Origin: Lobulomyces angularis
Taxonomy: Eukaryota; Chytridiomycota; Chytridiomycetes; Lobulomycetales; Lobulomycetaceae
Direction of reading: 5' to 3'
Assembly: GCA_027604685.1 (NCBI GenBank)
Contig: JADHYX010000133.1
Span: forward strand, 1-51,988
Length of the DNA: 51,988 nt
Position 1 is the first letter of the stretch; every line of letters starts with the position of its first letter. The notes beneath the pieces are model-generated. The model worked only from the letters and a program-made list of their open reading frames with translations. It searched no databases and was not told where the DNA came from. A program made the translations under genes and the position numbers. Shown here piece after piece: positions 1 through 13,700 of this stretch.

Positions 1-25
1 AAAAAAAAATTAATATATTTTTTTT

Positions 26-94
26 AAAAAAAAAAATAAAAAATTAACTCTATTTTTTTTAAAAAAAAAAAATAAAAAATTAACTCTATTTTTT
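26..94. repeat. Two-copy A/T-rich tandem repeat
   Basis: Two consecutive units of about 35 bp, each a run of 11-12 A, then TAAAAAATTAACTCTATTTTTT. They lie just downstream of the Ca2+ ATPase stop codon (the gene is on the minus strand). Nothing else is seen in bases 1-172 except A/T runs. Confidence 0.7.
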
Positions 95-172
95 CCAAAA
101 ATAAAAATAAAATTTACATATATATATTGAAAAGAAAAAAATAATAATATGATAATAATACTACTAATTTAT

Positions 173-3100
173 TTATACTCTAAATCTTCTGAATGCTCGA
201 ACAACACCAACTTGTCTTCGCACCGTACCAGCTTTGTTCCATAGTTCTTTTCCTCTAGAGTAAGATCTTTCTAAAGTGACATCTTCACCTTGATCTTCAA
301 TAGCTCTAGCTTTTAGTGCAGCTTGGGCACCCACTATAACACCTTCTTGAAAGGCATCTCTACTATTAGATTTGAAAGCTTCAACTACTCTTAATTGTGT
401 TGCGGTTTTTCGGATGGCTTTACTCCATAGTTGTCTTTCTCTGGTTGTTAAAGGTCGTCCATTTTCGGTTTCAATATTTTTGATAACAACTCTTTGCAAT
501 TCATATACGTCATCTTGCACTTCTGCTTCAGCTGCTCTTAAAATTTCTTCGTCAGTAGGTTGTCTACTTGGAATAAGTCTGAGTAAAAATCCAACAGGGA
601 TACTACCAAAACCAAAGGCAACACATATCAACCAATTTTGTACCCCTAATCCTTGATTAAGGTGGAAAACTGATCTTCCTAACTGAACAATCAAAACTTG
701 TAAGATGAAGGAAAAGAAAAAGATGAATAAAAATGTGTAATTTTGCAAAATTCCTTTGAAAATATTGAAATCTGTAAAAAAGAAAAAGGGTTAATTCCAT
801 AATTAATATAAGTAAAAAAAATACCTTTGGTAATTGATCTGGAATTAATTTCATTAAATAATTGAAATAAAACAAAGACATTGAAAACAGTGGTGTCACG
901 GAATAAATGTAGATTTTCTCCTTTCTCGACTTCTGGGACTGAAAAGATAGCCTCTGGTTTTAAATAGATCACAAATACGACGACTATTTGGTAAACAGCT
1001 TGTCCGATAATTTGACTCCACATATCAGAGTTAATTAAAGGGTCTGATTTTTTGGCAGGTTTACGATTTAATAGTTCAGGAGTTGGTACATCGGTGGCTA
1101 GTGCTAAAGCAGCAAAAGTGTCCATAATTAGATTAACCCAAAGTAATTGAATGGCACTCAAAGCAGGATTAGGAACGTGATCAGGGGAAATGACTGTACT
1201 AATAATTGCAGTGAAGATAGTAACTACCACAGCAGTAACATTGACAGTCAACTGAAATTGTAAAAATTTTCGAACACTGTCATAAACACTTCTACCCCAT
1301 ATTACGGCCTTCACTAAACTTGCAAAGTTATCATCAAGTAAAACGATATCACAAGCCTCTTTAGCAACCTCAGTTCCAGCAATACCCATAGCAAAACCAA
1401 CATCAGCACTCTTCAATGCAGGAGCGTCGTTTGTACCGTCACCTGTTACAGCAACTGTTTCTCCAATTCTTTTCAAACAGTTAACTAAAATTTGTTTATC
1501 CATAGGTGAACTTCTTGCCAAAACTTGCAGGTTAGGGACAAGAGCATCCATAGCAGATTGAGAAAGTTTTCTGAATTCCGGTCCTTCCATGACAACACCA
1601 TCTTCAGTTAAAATACCACATTGTTTGGCAATAGATTTAGCAGTAACTTTATTGTCACCAGTAACCATTCTAACAAGAACTCCAGCTTTTTGACAACTTT
1701 TAACGGCGTCTGGAACTTCCGGTCTAAAATTATTTTTTTGAGTTAAAAAAACAATTTTTTTTTTAAAATAATTTACCTAACAGGATCTTCAATACCAACT
1801 ATACCTAGTAAAACGCAACCTTCCTTGGAACGATCCTCTTTTACAACTTCTTCCTCAGTTTCCAAAACAATAAAATCTTTTTCGCTAACATTAGTTAAAG
1901 GTTTAAATCCAATTGCAATAGTTCTTAAAGCTTGTTTGGCATAATCATCAATTAAATTCTTAAAAACTTCTAATTTTTCTTCAGTAATTGTTTTAAGTTC
2001 TCCATTAGCGTCAATATATTTATCACATTGGGATAAAACAATTTCAGAAGCACCTTTAGAATAAATGAAAATATCACCGGTAATACTTTTGTCAACTTTT
2101 AAACTTTCATGAATATCATTTCCTAATAACTTTACAGTAGTGGTCATTTTCTTATTTTCACTGCTGAATGGTAACATTTCCAAAACGGTGGTATTAACTC
2201 TATCTTTTTTATATTCATAACCAATGTCCTTTGTTAAATTTAACAGAGCGATATCAGTCTTTGAACCAACAAAGTTGATTTTTCCATCTGAGGCTTCAGT
2301 TTCATCAGCAGAACTATTGACATTAAGGGAATTGGCAAAGAGATTGAGCAAACTTTTCTTATGAGCCTCTGAACGACTAGAAAGAAGTTTAGATTCAAAT
2401 ATTTCCTTTTTGTTGGCAAGTGTGAAATCAGTTTCAAAAACTAGTCCCTTCACCACAGTCATTTGATTCAGCGTTAAAGTACCAGTTTTATCTGAACAAA
2501 TAGTAGTTGCATTTCCCATAGTTTCACAAGCACTTAAGTGTCTAACTAAATTATTATCCTTTAACATTCTTAATGTTGCGTGAGCTAAGGCAATTGTAAC
2601 TGCTAAAGGTAAACCTTCTGGAATAGCCACCACAACTAAAGTAATAGCGGAAATACCAACATTGATCATATGTTTGATGATGACACTTGTCTATAACAAA
2701 AAGAGAAAAAAATTACTTGTCATTTGCAAAATAAAAGTCTTACTGAATTTCTACTGATGGCAAAATAAACAATAACCAAAACAACAACCATTAATACTGC
2801 GGAACCTAAGCCAAATTTACCGATTTGATTCGCAAGACTATCTAATTTCTTTTGCAAGGGTGTAGCTTCAATTTCTACACTTAATGTCATCATTATTCTA
2901 CCATTCACAGAATTTTCACCAGTACCGATAACTAACATTTTTCCTACACCATTAACTACTTTGGTACCAGATAATAAATAAGGATCCTAAATTACAATGA
3001 TTCTATAAACTTTTTTTTCAAAAAGAATAAAAACCTTAGATGCATCCTTCACAATCATATTAGTTTCACCAGTGAGAGAACTCTCATCAATTTTCAAGTG

Positions 3101-3842
3101 TGAACCAGAAATGAAAATACCATCAGCAGCTAAAATGTCACCAGTATCAATCACAACTACATCACCAACCAATATTTCAGCATTTTTTACTTGTATCGTT
3201 TGACCATCTCTAATAACTGTTAAAAGAAAATAGGTTAAAAATTGTTGTAAATTTTTAGTTCATCTTAACCTTTTGTAAATGCTAAGCCCTTGGAAAATTC
3301 ACTTAATTGTCTAAATTGACTTTGCTTTCTGTAATCATTACCAGCAGTAACTAGAACCACAACCACAACTAAAATAAAAAATAAATAAAACCTAAAAGAA
3401 AAATGAAGTTTTTACCAGCAAAAACAATGGCAAAACCATCAATTAATCCAGCAGGACCATCGTCCTTCATTTTATAAATTCCAATAGCAATTTCAACAAT
3501 AGCAGCACCAACTAAAATTTGAAGTGTTCTATCACCTAGTGCTTCCCAAGAAAAATCCAAGAATGATTTTGATTTTGGAGGAGGTAAAACATTTAAGCCA
3601 TAGTAATGAATTCTTTCTGCAAACTGATTTTCAGTTGTAGTTGCAGTAGGTTCAGTTTTTACATTGGTATCGTTAGATTTCAAGTCGATGGCAACTTGAT
3701 TAGAAGTAGTAGAAAGACCATTGATTAGATCCGACTTTAAGGCTCTAGCAACTTCTTCAACACCACCAAAATCAATTAATTTTTGAGGAGATTTTGGTTC
3801 AACAAACTCTACTAATTCCTTAGGTTCTAAAGTGAAACTCAT
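173..3842 (-). CDS. Plasma-membrane-type (P2B) Ca2+-transporting ATPase
   Basis: P-type ATPase that pumps Ca2+ out of the cytosol. Exons on the minus strand are 3416-3842, 3270-3368, 3035-3216, 2744-2986, 1777-2690, 825-1723 and 173-771, giving 1120 aa in one frame with introns of 47-53 nt. Visible motifs are the N-terminal [10 protein letters not shown] block typical of PMCA pumps, the TGE loop (SSLTGE), the [12 protein letters not shown] membrane segment, the phosphorylation motif DKTGTLT (Asp near residue 384), MVTGDN and [11 protein letters not shown]. The C-terminal tail has LWSKA...LRVVEAF, matching the calmodulin-binding/autoinhibitory segment of animal PMCAs, which argues for P2B rather than the SERCA (P2A) class. 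A second, similar segment ends the protein. Length fits fungal and animal PMCAs. The start is the first ATG ahead of the conserved N-terminal block. Confidence 0.95.
185..436 (-). repeat. Duplicated calmodulin-binding-like segment in the Ca2+ ATPase tail
   Basis: Two coding segments of the same tail are similar. Copy 1 (368-436, residues about 1034-1056) has RQLWSKA..., QLRVVEAF. Copy 2 (185-253, residues about 1095-1117) has KELWNKA..., QVGVVRAF, then RRFRV at the extreme C-terminus. The Trp to Phe distance is 17 residues in copy 1, as I recall for mammalian PMCA, and 16 in copy 2. Both are basic and amphipathic. Calmodulin binding is inferred from this resemblance and is not shown by the sequence. 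Confidence 0.7.
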
Positions 3843-5714
3843 CTATATTAAAAATGCAAAGTCTAAATTCTTGAAAATAAATAAGAAAAAAAAGATTTTT
3901 CAAAAGAAAAAAAATTTTTTTTTATTTTTATTTAAATATAGACACAACCAAAAAATTTTCTTTGCCAGGTTCGCGTAATAAAAAAAGCCCTGCTAAATAG
4001 GAGACAGTGATTGAACTTAAAAGAAAACAAGCAGCTAAACAAGGCATTTTGGAGCTGGTGAATCGTGAAGAGAACTGAGGGAAATTTGCTGCAGCAAGCA
4101 GTTTTGGTTCAACTTCTACTACAACTCTTGTATCAAGCTTAAGCTTGCAGGCGTCTTTACCCAAGCCTCAGCAAACCTTCTCCCATACAAACCCCCTTTT
4201 CAACCCCATTTCCAAGTTCCAACTTAAGAAAAAAAACCAGATGCCAAATAATGCTATTATTAATATTCTTTTTCATATAGTATCCATCAACATTGCAATG
4301 AACCTTTGCCAAATATCCATCAAAGTTGCAATGCAACTTCTGCCAAACACTTAATTATGAAACTGTGTACATCTTCTCCAGTTTTTCTTATAATCACTTT
4401 TAACTTTGAAGTGATTTAGCAACCTGTCACAGTCATAGTCTCATTCCTATAAGCAATTTTTCTTAAGGGTTATTAAGTCAATAATGTATTAAAATTTTTC
4501 TGATATTATTGTCATCAAATCATTTTAGAAATCTCACTCATTCTAATATATTTCATTTATTTCCAATCCTTACTGTCTTTTCCTAATTCTCAAGCCACCC
4601 ATTTTCTTATAAAAATTTGAAATTCTCTTCAACTTCTCTAAAAAATTTTAATTTTTTTTCCTTAAATATTTTGTTCTTTAGAAATCCAGAATTATTTCTA
4701 TTTTTAATCAAAAATATAAAATTCTATAACTATACTTGAATTATACAGTTACAATGAATGGTAGCCAAAGCCAAAACTGCCAAAACTGCCAAAACTGTAA
4801 TATTTCAGAATATTTCACTAAAATTATAGATAAAAAAAAATTGTGAATCTTTTTTTTTTTATCATTAAAAGGACAAAAATCTTTTTTTTGTAAGCTGAAG
4901 AGTTTTTCAGAAAAATACAACTCTTCATAAATTTATTTCATCTCAATATACTTCAAATATAAAATGAGATAACATGTTAATAAAAATACAGTTACAGATT
5001 TGCTTAAGGGAAGGACAGTTTATAAGACAGAACAGAACAGAAAGTAAGGTACTATTAACTTCTGATAAAATCTAATTTTGTTTATAAATAAAAATCTGGA
5101 ACAAAATCAAAACTTACTCAATTTAATTTCCAATTAAAAATACCGAAACTTAAGTTAATAAAAATTTAGTTTACAGGTTTTTATAGTATTTTCTCCTATA
5201 AAATCAGATACAATGAAACATAAAAAAGCATAAACAAAATAAAACAAAAACCAGCATTTTAAGACATTACTTTAGAACATAACCTCTTTACCAATTTCAA
5301 AAAAAAATTCAATACACTGTTTAACAACAATTTTTGATGATCGCCGCCTAGAAAATCTTCTAAATTGGTGGTTTTAAAAGAAAAATTTAAGAAAAATAGT
5401 ATCTTGATAAATTCACGATCAAAAAATTTGCTAGAGTTGGAATTCCTTAGCTCTAATTTTTAAATATTACAGTTTTAATAACTTGTACATATTCTTCCCT
5501 AAATTCAAAGAACTCCTTGAATTTCAAATTTTTACTTTTTTTTAAGCTGTTAAGAGAATAGGATGATAATAGTAATTGAACTGGACTAAAGACTTCTCAG
5601 TACATTTTGCCTTTTAAGTGTCATACTCAAACAAAATTAGAAGACGCCTCATAACGCCAATAACCATTGCAATAACTAAAAAAAAATTTGATAAAAAAAA
5701 ATTAGGCTGTAAAA
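3843..5714. other. Long spacer between Ca2+ ATPase and glycosyltransferase genes
   Basis: About 1.9 kb, AT-rich, with stops in all frames over most of its length. A locally more GC-rich part (about 3950-4165) carries the doubtful small ORF listed separately. A perfect micro-repeat of GCCAAAACT units lies at about 4764-4797. The part nearest 5715 must hold the promoter of the glycosyltransferase gene, and the part nearest 3842 that of the ATPase gene. I see no RNA gene. Confidence 0.6.
3928..4047 (-). CDS. Possible small membrane-protein exon, unrecognised
   Basis: An open frame on the minus strand has its only ATG at 4045-4047. It encodes about 39 residues with one hydrophobic segment (LAACFLLSSITVSYLAGLFL) followed by a charged end. 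The frame is open upstream to about 4164 without an ATG, so if real it needs an upstream exon. The local GC content is higher than in the surrounding spacer, which is the main reason to list it. I recognise no family, and it may be chance. Confidence 0.25.
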   Translation of the reverse strand: MPCLAACFLLSSITVSYLAGLFLLREPGKENFLVVSIFK

Positions 5715-7411
5715 ATGAATTTTCTTTCATACTTTACTTCCTCAAAAGCTACTGTAAACAGTATCTTTTCAAGAAAAATTAAAGTTTTTTTGCTCATTAA
5801 CTTTTGTCTCTTTATACTCTTTATAACTTTTTACAACAATACAACAAAGTTAAAGGTTAACAATTCAAAAAATCAAAATAAAAATAATATACCACTGAAA
5901 AATAAACTGCATTATAAACCTTTAAAAAATGTTACTAAAAAAGTGTTAAATTCTCACAATACTGGTAGCGAAAAAAAGAAAAAGTTGCAACTAAAGAAGC
6001 AAAAAATTTCAAATGATAAAATTTCAAAAACCTTAAAGAAATACGATCAGTTTGCTGTCTCAATAAAAACTGGTAGAGGTTCCGCTTTAAATAGGTTACC
6101 GATACAACTAGTTACTTTTTTACAGGATGTGGATATAAATAAAGGTATTGTTACGTTAATTACCTATTTGGGCTTATTTTTTAGTACTGTTTATCGGCGA
6201 AAGTCCTAATATTACCGTGGGAAATGTGCATGTGGAAGATGTTTGCACAACACTTTATGATAATTTTACTGAACAGCCGAAAGATTGGAAAGTTAGTATG
6301 GAGTTATTACAAAAAGAAGTTAAGGAAAATAAAATACCAAAACCTGGTGAGAAAACTGAAGGTTGGAAGATGGATGCGCATAAAAATTTACCTGGTTTTG
6401 TTAAACTTTACAATAAATTTCCTGATGCTAAATGGTATGTTATGCTGGATGATGATACATACATGTTTTTTGGTAATTTGGAATTGCTAGTAGAAAAATA
6501 TAATCCTAATGATGAACACTATATCGGAGGTACGTAAAATGCTCTTGCCATAGTAAATAATTTTTTTTTTTTTTTTTTTGTAGCTGGTACTTTGTTCAAT
6601 GGATGTGATGGAGTAACAAAATTTGGTAAATATTAAGCTCCTTTCTTCGTTCATAAAAATAGTTATATATTATGATTATTAGGAGATGGACCAGAATTTG
6701 CGCATGGTGGTTCAGGAATCGTTATTTCACAAGGAGCTATGAAGAAGATGATAAAAAATGTAAATACTTGCATTTTACGGTATAGGGACTGCTGGGCCGG
6801 GGACGTTAGAACAAGGTTTGAAAGAATGAATTTGATCTTTAATTTTTTTTAGTTTATGTTTACGTGATCAGGGTATTCTTTTGAAAAGTTTGCCTGGCTT
6901 CAATAACATAACTCCGGATAAATTCAGGTATCGTAATTTTTTTCGTATCTAATCCAATATTAAAATGTTAATTAGTTTTCCAAAAAATGCTTGCGAAAGA
7001 CCACTTACATTTCACCATTTGTTGGTAAAACATTTTCAGAAGTTGCATTTGATATCTCGAAATAAGTTGAAGGCTGTGAAACCAGATAGCAATGTCTATT
7101 TTAGTACTCCTAACTATGCTGATATTTACGAAGCGTACAATTCTTATGATGAGAGTAACCTCTATGAAAAAGATTTTGACAGAAAAGGAAGCGATTATAA
7201 GGATGTTAATTGTTCTAATGCTGAAACTTGTCAGAAGATATGTTCTCATGAAGCGAAATGCGTGGCTTGGACTTTCTTGGATAATCAGTGTTGGTTAAAG
7301 GATGCAATTCCAGAAGGTGAAACCGTTACAGGACATATCTCTGGAGTAATTTTAAATAAGTATAAGTGCCAAGAGGAAAAGGATGGCAGGTTTTTTATTG
7401 GAAATAACTGA
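5715..7411 (+). CDS. GT31-type (Fringe/core-1 galactosyltransferase-like) glycosyltransferase with C-terminal PAN/Apple domain
   Basis: Exons 5715-6144, 6185-6529, 6584-6625, 6683-6815, 6853-6927 and 6976-7411 give 486 aa. It is a likely type II Golgi/ER protein with a short N-terminus, a membrane anchor at about residues 22-41, and a Lys/Asn-rich stem to about 130. The catalytic domain then shows VLFIGES, WYVMLDDDTYMF (the DDD metal-binding motif at 232-234), FAHGGSGI and CWAGDVRTSLCLRDQGI, as in Fringe/C1GALT1-like beta-1,3-glycosyltransferases. The last about 70 residues contain a Cys pattern (about 421, 427, 431, 437, 447 and 473) with CVAWTF and CWLK, typical of PAN/Apple domains. The acceptor sugar cannot be deduced. 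The family call is firm; the exact linkage is inference. Confidence 0.88.
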
Positions 7412-7746
7412 ATCTTTCCTATCATCCCAAACCGTTTTTCTTCTTTATAAACAATATTATTATTTAGTATGTTCTATTGAACTTTTTTAAGTTTTTTCTA
7501 ATTTTTATTTATTAAAATTTTGTTTCTTTAAATTACCAAATAATATATAGATAATATTTTCTTTTAAATTTTTTATTATTTCTTTATCAATTTATTTAAC
7601 TTTTTGAACTTATTTACTAAGTTGAAGAAAAGGGTTTTGGTGAAAATTTTTTCAATAAACTTACAACAATTACCAAAAAAGGGTAAATCTGCGAAGATAG
7701 TAAATTCAATTTATGGTAAACAAGTTTTCACTTCCTCCCCAGGTAC
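7412..7746. other. Spacer between glycosyltransferase and C2CD3 genes
   Basis: About 335 bp of T-rich sequence with no coding signal. It contains the 3' end of the glycosyltransferase transcript and the promoter of the C2CD3 gene, which is on the same strand. No specific site is recognised. Confidence 0.5.
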
Positions 7747-10700
7747 TTGAAAAAATTGTTTGTATTTCATTTTTATAATTTTGAAATTTTGATGAAGGTT
7801 GAAGGAGCTAGTGAATTTGAATTTGTCTTGTCAATTCCAACAGTAAAACTGAAAGGAAAACCAACTGTTACATTTAAATTTTGGGGAAGTCAAGAAGAAT
7901 TTACATTTACACCTAATACCTTGGCTAGTTCAATAAAAACTTCCGAATTTATACAAAAAATTGATTTTGGTGTTTTGGAAAATGATAATGAGGTTTATTG
8001 CACATTTCCAATATCTTCAAGCTTAAAACTGTTTAAAAACTACCTGAAAGATATGAAGATGTTTTATTTTTCAATATTTAATTATGGCAAATTTGTTGGT
8101 CAAAGCGAGTTTTATAACATATCTAAACTAATTCAAGAAAATTCAGTTTTAACTATTTTACCAATTTATTCTGGAAAAAATAATGTAACCGAAATTGGAG
8201 AATTGATCTTGTTTTTGGCTATAAAAGAGAAAAAATCTAAAGGAAAGGAAAACTGGGAAAGCCAATCTCATAAACCCTATAATCTCTCTGTGGTAACGTA
8301 CAATTTTTATTAGACAATAGACTGAAAATGTTTCTTGTTAGAATAACTCTTTATCTGACATTGTTTCTCCAATTCCAGATCCAACTCCATCATCTCCTCC
8401 TCAAAAAAAAACCAACGAATTTTCTACATCTCCATTACAGGAAATAGTTGGAAATTCTTCCTTCTCTAATTCACCATTAAACTTTTCTACCTCTCGATTA
8501 AACTCTAGTAATTCTCCATCCCCGGCTCCTAGGGCAAGTAGCACTTTTGAATCTTTGACGCCAGAAAAGTTAAATCATCAAAGAAAAAATTTTAACAAGC
8601 CTGAAGTATTTTCAGAATATCCGCAGATGGAGGATATGTTGCCAAATTATAAACCAAAAATTGATAATAATTTTAATAGCGAAGTCAAGGGTGAAGATTC
8701 GTCGAAAAGGTTTTTATGGGACCAGATAGAAAATAGAATGAAAAAGTTGGACAATGATATCAATATATCATTAAGAAATGAGAATCTGGATTATGAAACT
8801 CTACAAAGCGTCATGCCCTCCCTTTCGGATGATTTATTGGCAATATTGGATGACGACGCAAATCCAGTGGAACTAAGAGATGCGGCAAAGGCTGCAGCTT
8901 CATATTTGGAAGATTCTAATAGTGAGGACAACGAGAGTGACTTAGAATATCATGATTTAGTTGATGATGATCTCGTAATACAGGTAGTTTTTTTTCAATG
9001 TATAAAATTCAAATAGAAAAATATAATTCATCCTCTAGGCTTTAAATATGTCAAACTGGGAACCAAAAAAAAGGAACCCTAATGTCATGACCAATAAGGG
9101 TGAAATCGAAGATGCATTATCAGATGATTCCAATTTGGAACATTTAGAATTAGAAAGTAGTGGTTTTAACCAGTATGATATTGAAAAAAACATAGGAAGT
9201 CCTAAATTCGCACCTAAAAAAAAAAAGGAAAAAATTTTTCAAGAATCGAACAATTTAGATTTTACAAACGATATTCATTCCGTTATTATAAAAATGGACA
9301 GAGTCCAAGTTCCAGTAACAATCTTGGAAAACTATGACATTGGCTTACCTAACGTAGATGCTAAATATAATTCCAAATCTGTAACTCGCTCGAATTGGAC
9401 AGAAATTCAGTGTGAAGTCCACTATTTTATACCTAACGGCGACAGTGATCAACACAGTGGAAATGTTGTATCAGAAGGAATACCGAAATTTGAATCAAAA
9501 GATGACAACAAATTTTTAGTAATCAAATTCACAAATCACAGATCCATTATTTCAGGAAAAAATGCTTTGTGTTGGAAAGCAGATGATAAGTTAGATTTCA
9601 AAATCATATTTAAAACAAAAAAAAGATATAATGTAAAAAAAACCATTAACAGTAATAAAATTTTTACCTCTACTGGGTCAATAAGTTGCAGCGAAATTGT
9701 GGACAGCGTGAAAAATAACAAGTATACAGGTCATATTCCTATTTGGACAAAATCATCGTTTGTTGGTGATTTAACGTTTAAATTGGAATTTGTTAAATTA
9801 GAAGATATGACTAAAAATGTAAATAAAGAAGTTATTGAAAATAAACGCACACGAATTTATGGGTCCAAAAAGTTTAACAATCAACCGGAGGATACAACTT
9901 CAGACAACAACCGTGCAGTTCACAGTCAAATCCACCAGCTTAGGTCTCATAATAATGAGAATCCAGATTTTGTTCCAGTTGTAGAAAAATTAGGACTTCA
10001 AAAACCAAATACTGCATTACCCAATAATGTATCTGATGCTGCAAAAACAACATCAACACCAAGTAAATTGAGTTTGAATCATACACCATTATATGTTCAA
10101 CTAAATGTAGGAAAAGCTAGAGCTTTTTCCTTATTAAACGAAAATGTCCCGACTCTTCTTTATCTCTCAGTGAGATTATTTTTTTCCTCTGTGATTGAGT
10201 CACCAACGGTTTTGTATAGTCGGTCATCAACTTCAGTTGAAGAAGCTGATTTTCAATTTTCATATTCTGTTCCAATCTCGGTCGATGAAGAATTTATTAA
10301 ACAGTGGGGTAAAAGTAGTGTTGTTGTTGAAGTTTGGGTTATTGAAAGTAATCCTGTTCTTGATGAAAAATTTTCAAAATCGACTTTTTTGAAAAGCAAG
10401 GAGCTTCAAGTAGATGGCGGCCGACGCCTTTTGGGATTACTACGTTTACCAGTAGGATTCTTAATTTCTGCTGCTATTTACCAGAATTCAGAGAAAAACG
10501 ATAGGCAAATATTGGTTCCTGCGGCTGGTCCAATGCCTTATATACTTGCCAACCGAGAAGTAGCTAAAAATTTATTTTTTTAAACTGGAAAAACATTTTT
10601 TTTTTTTAGTATCCAGTTTTAGATCCGTTTGCTGGCGGAGGTGCACGGGCATTTGTTTCAGTTGAAATGAAACTAGGAACTCTGGATCAAATTAAGTACG

Positions 10701-13700
10701 TTGAGCCAACCGAAATTGAAGTAAATTTTCATTATTTAAAATTAGAAATACGAATGAAAATACACAACTTTTTTTTTTTTTATACTCATTTTATTTTATT
10801 TTTTTTTAGCAAAAGTCTTTAAGAAGTAAATCACCAGAAAAAAAGATGACAACACCAGTATTCACTCCAACCAAATTAAGATATTCCCCAACTAAAGTAA
10901 AATCAAAGGAAACTAAGCTAGTAGACAAAGACACGGGTATGGAAACTAACGAATGTGATATCCAAGTTACCATTTTCAAGATGTGTGGCTTAGTTTATCT
11001 ATTAGAAAGATATTTTATTGAAAATAACAAACAATTTAATTTTGATGATGAAAATTTTGTGATTCAAAGTTACATCACTTTAGATATTTTTCCTGATCTG
11101 TCAATCGATGGTCAAGGCGATGATTTTTTTTTGTCTAAGGATTGTGAAAATGACTTAACGCTAGTAAAGACGGATGTAGCTGAAGGAAGTCTTCCAGAAT
11201 TTGACCATTGTGAAGTTTTAACTTTGGAGGGAATTGATTCCAATCTACTAAATTGGTAATATTATGCTTATTTCATATATATATTTTTTAACATGTATTT
11301 TATTTATTAGGATTAGGAATGGTGGAAGAGCAAAAGGAAAACTTTTTTGTAGTTTTCAGAAAAAAGATGATAATTTCCAATTTGAAGAGGTTGGGAGATT
11401 TACATTTGTTTTGCGTGATATCATTGATCGACCTTTGGGTATCAACAATTTATGGGTACCAATTTTATCTCCTTTTGATTCTGATGAGGTTGAGATACAT
11501 TCTGCTGTAAATCTCTCAGTAAAAATTTTGAGTGGATTTGACTTTGGAGAAATAATCGATGCTGCTAGTGTCAAACTTTCTAAAACCTACAACCCATTTT
11601 ATCTTAATGTAAACATTACTGGGTTAGATGCACGACTGGAAACCAAAGACATGAATGATTATGTCTTTTTTTTTAAATTTTTATATCCTGTATATACACC
11701 TGAAGGTTTGCATATAGAAACCAAAATAAGCAGTGAATACAACGTTACTTGCTATTCCACTAAAAGTGATGGAGTATTGGAGATGACTGTAAATTTTAAA
11801 GGGGCCTTTCATTTTGATGGAAATCCTGCTACTTATCAGTGGTTTCGGGATAATAATTTCACTATTCAGCTTTGGAGGATGGAAAAAGACTTTGAAAAAA
11901 AAAAACTTTATCTGGGTTCAGCTTTTATTGACGTTTGGCGATTACTTGATAAATTTAAAAGATCTTTTCGCAAAATATATTCAAAAAAAAATTCGGCAAC
12001 CAATGAAAAATCTTGTAGTATGGAAAAAGATCAATTTTTATTAATTAATGAGAATAGTCCAGATTTAAATACTTGTTATTTAAAAGCAAAAATTTCAATT
12101 TTAGAAAAAAATAGTAACTCCGATGCAGTATTGAATGAAAAATTTAATAATCAAATTGGTGAAAGTAGTTTTACAAAAATGGCGAGAACTCCATCTCCAA
12201 CTAAATCAAACTTCGTTTCTTGCTCTACTGTTGATGATATCACAGCCGATCTTAATATTAAATTGCTAATCGGAGTGGAAGAGTTCAAACTTCATAGTAA
12301 AGTCCAGAGAAACATCAACCTCCGAGGGAACGATACTTTTTTCGTAGCGTTTGAATGGAGTAAGGCATCAAACTTCTTGTCTAAAACGTATAAAACAGCA
12401 GAAGTCAAACTAGATGGAAAATTCACAGAAATTTTTGAAATTAAATTAGATAACTTTAATGTTGACCAGCTAAATACCACGATTAATTTTAAACTATTTA
12501 AAAAAAATTCAAAAGGAGAAGTAAAAGAATTGGGTCATTGCAATGTCAACTTATCAGACTTATATTTTTTGGAGTTAATATATGGGTGGTATAATTTAGT
12601 TGATGTGGATACTTTAAGCATTGGGGAGATTTTAATTTCAGTCAAACCCGACGATTCTGGTTTATTATTATTGAAAAGTACCGATTTTGATGTGTTAAAA
12701 AATGGTGGAGATTCCAAAAAGAGTTACCAAAAAGAAAATTCTGAGTTTCACAGTGATTCAGTTAAATCAAATCTCAGAGCAGATTTAGAAAACCTACAAA
12801 ACTTTAACAAAAAGGCAAAAGAATCCTTAAATCTATCTCAAAAGTTAAAATCAAATGAAGAAAGTAGGGAGGAGCAATTTGTAGTAGTAGAATTTAATGA
12901 CAGCTTTAACGGTAAAATATTCATTATTAAAGAAGAAATTCAATCTAATATTTTCTATTCTCAATCATTTTTTTTATACAGAAAAAATGGACAAAACTTT
13001 AAATGAAGTAATTAAGGTATTGAAGGTAAATGATGCCAATAACAAAAAATACGAAAAAATTTTAAAAAACATTGAAGAGCATGCTACTCAAACCGAAAAA
13101 ATGGATAGAAACAACTATCACAAAAACAAACACAGCAGAAGTTTTACTGACAATAGTGCTGTTAACCAAAGAAAAGAAGATGAAATTTTAACAATTTATT
13201 CCACTAAGGATGGAGAGAATGAGGTATATCACAAGCATTTTATATTGTTTAAATTTCAATATTTTAGAAACTGACAAAAAGAAAATTTTCTCAGTCACCC
13301 GACAAGGAACGGTCCATGTCGATCAATGAAGATTATTCCACACCTCTAAATAAAATGGATTCTACTCAACTAGATAAAGACCTCACTGAGAGCAAAGAAT
13401 TTACATTACCTAACAAAAATTATCATTTTGCCTCTTCGCCTAGTCATCGATCTACATCACCGCACAGAAATAACGCTACGTATGCTAATGATAATTCCCA
13501 TAATTCGCTCAATAAAGTGAATAATTTTTCACCTAACAAATATAATCCAACTTCACCCACCAGAAATCAGTCTGGATCTCCTATTAATACTATTAATAAA
13601 AATCATTCTACTTCACCTGACAGAGAAAAGTCAGCTTCACCTAAGAGAAATCATCCATTTTCACCTCACCGAGAAAACTCAACTTCACCCAACAGAAATC

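Noticed and set aside
4145..4354. Plus-strand 69-aa open frame
   Set aside because: No ATG at its start, low-complexity Asn/Ile composition, no family signal; overlaps a doubtful minus-strand frame.
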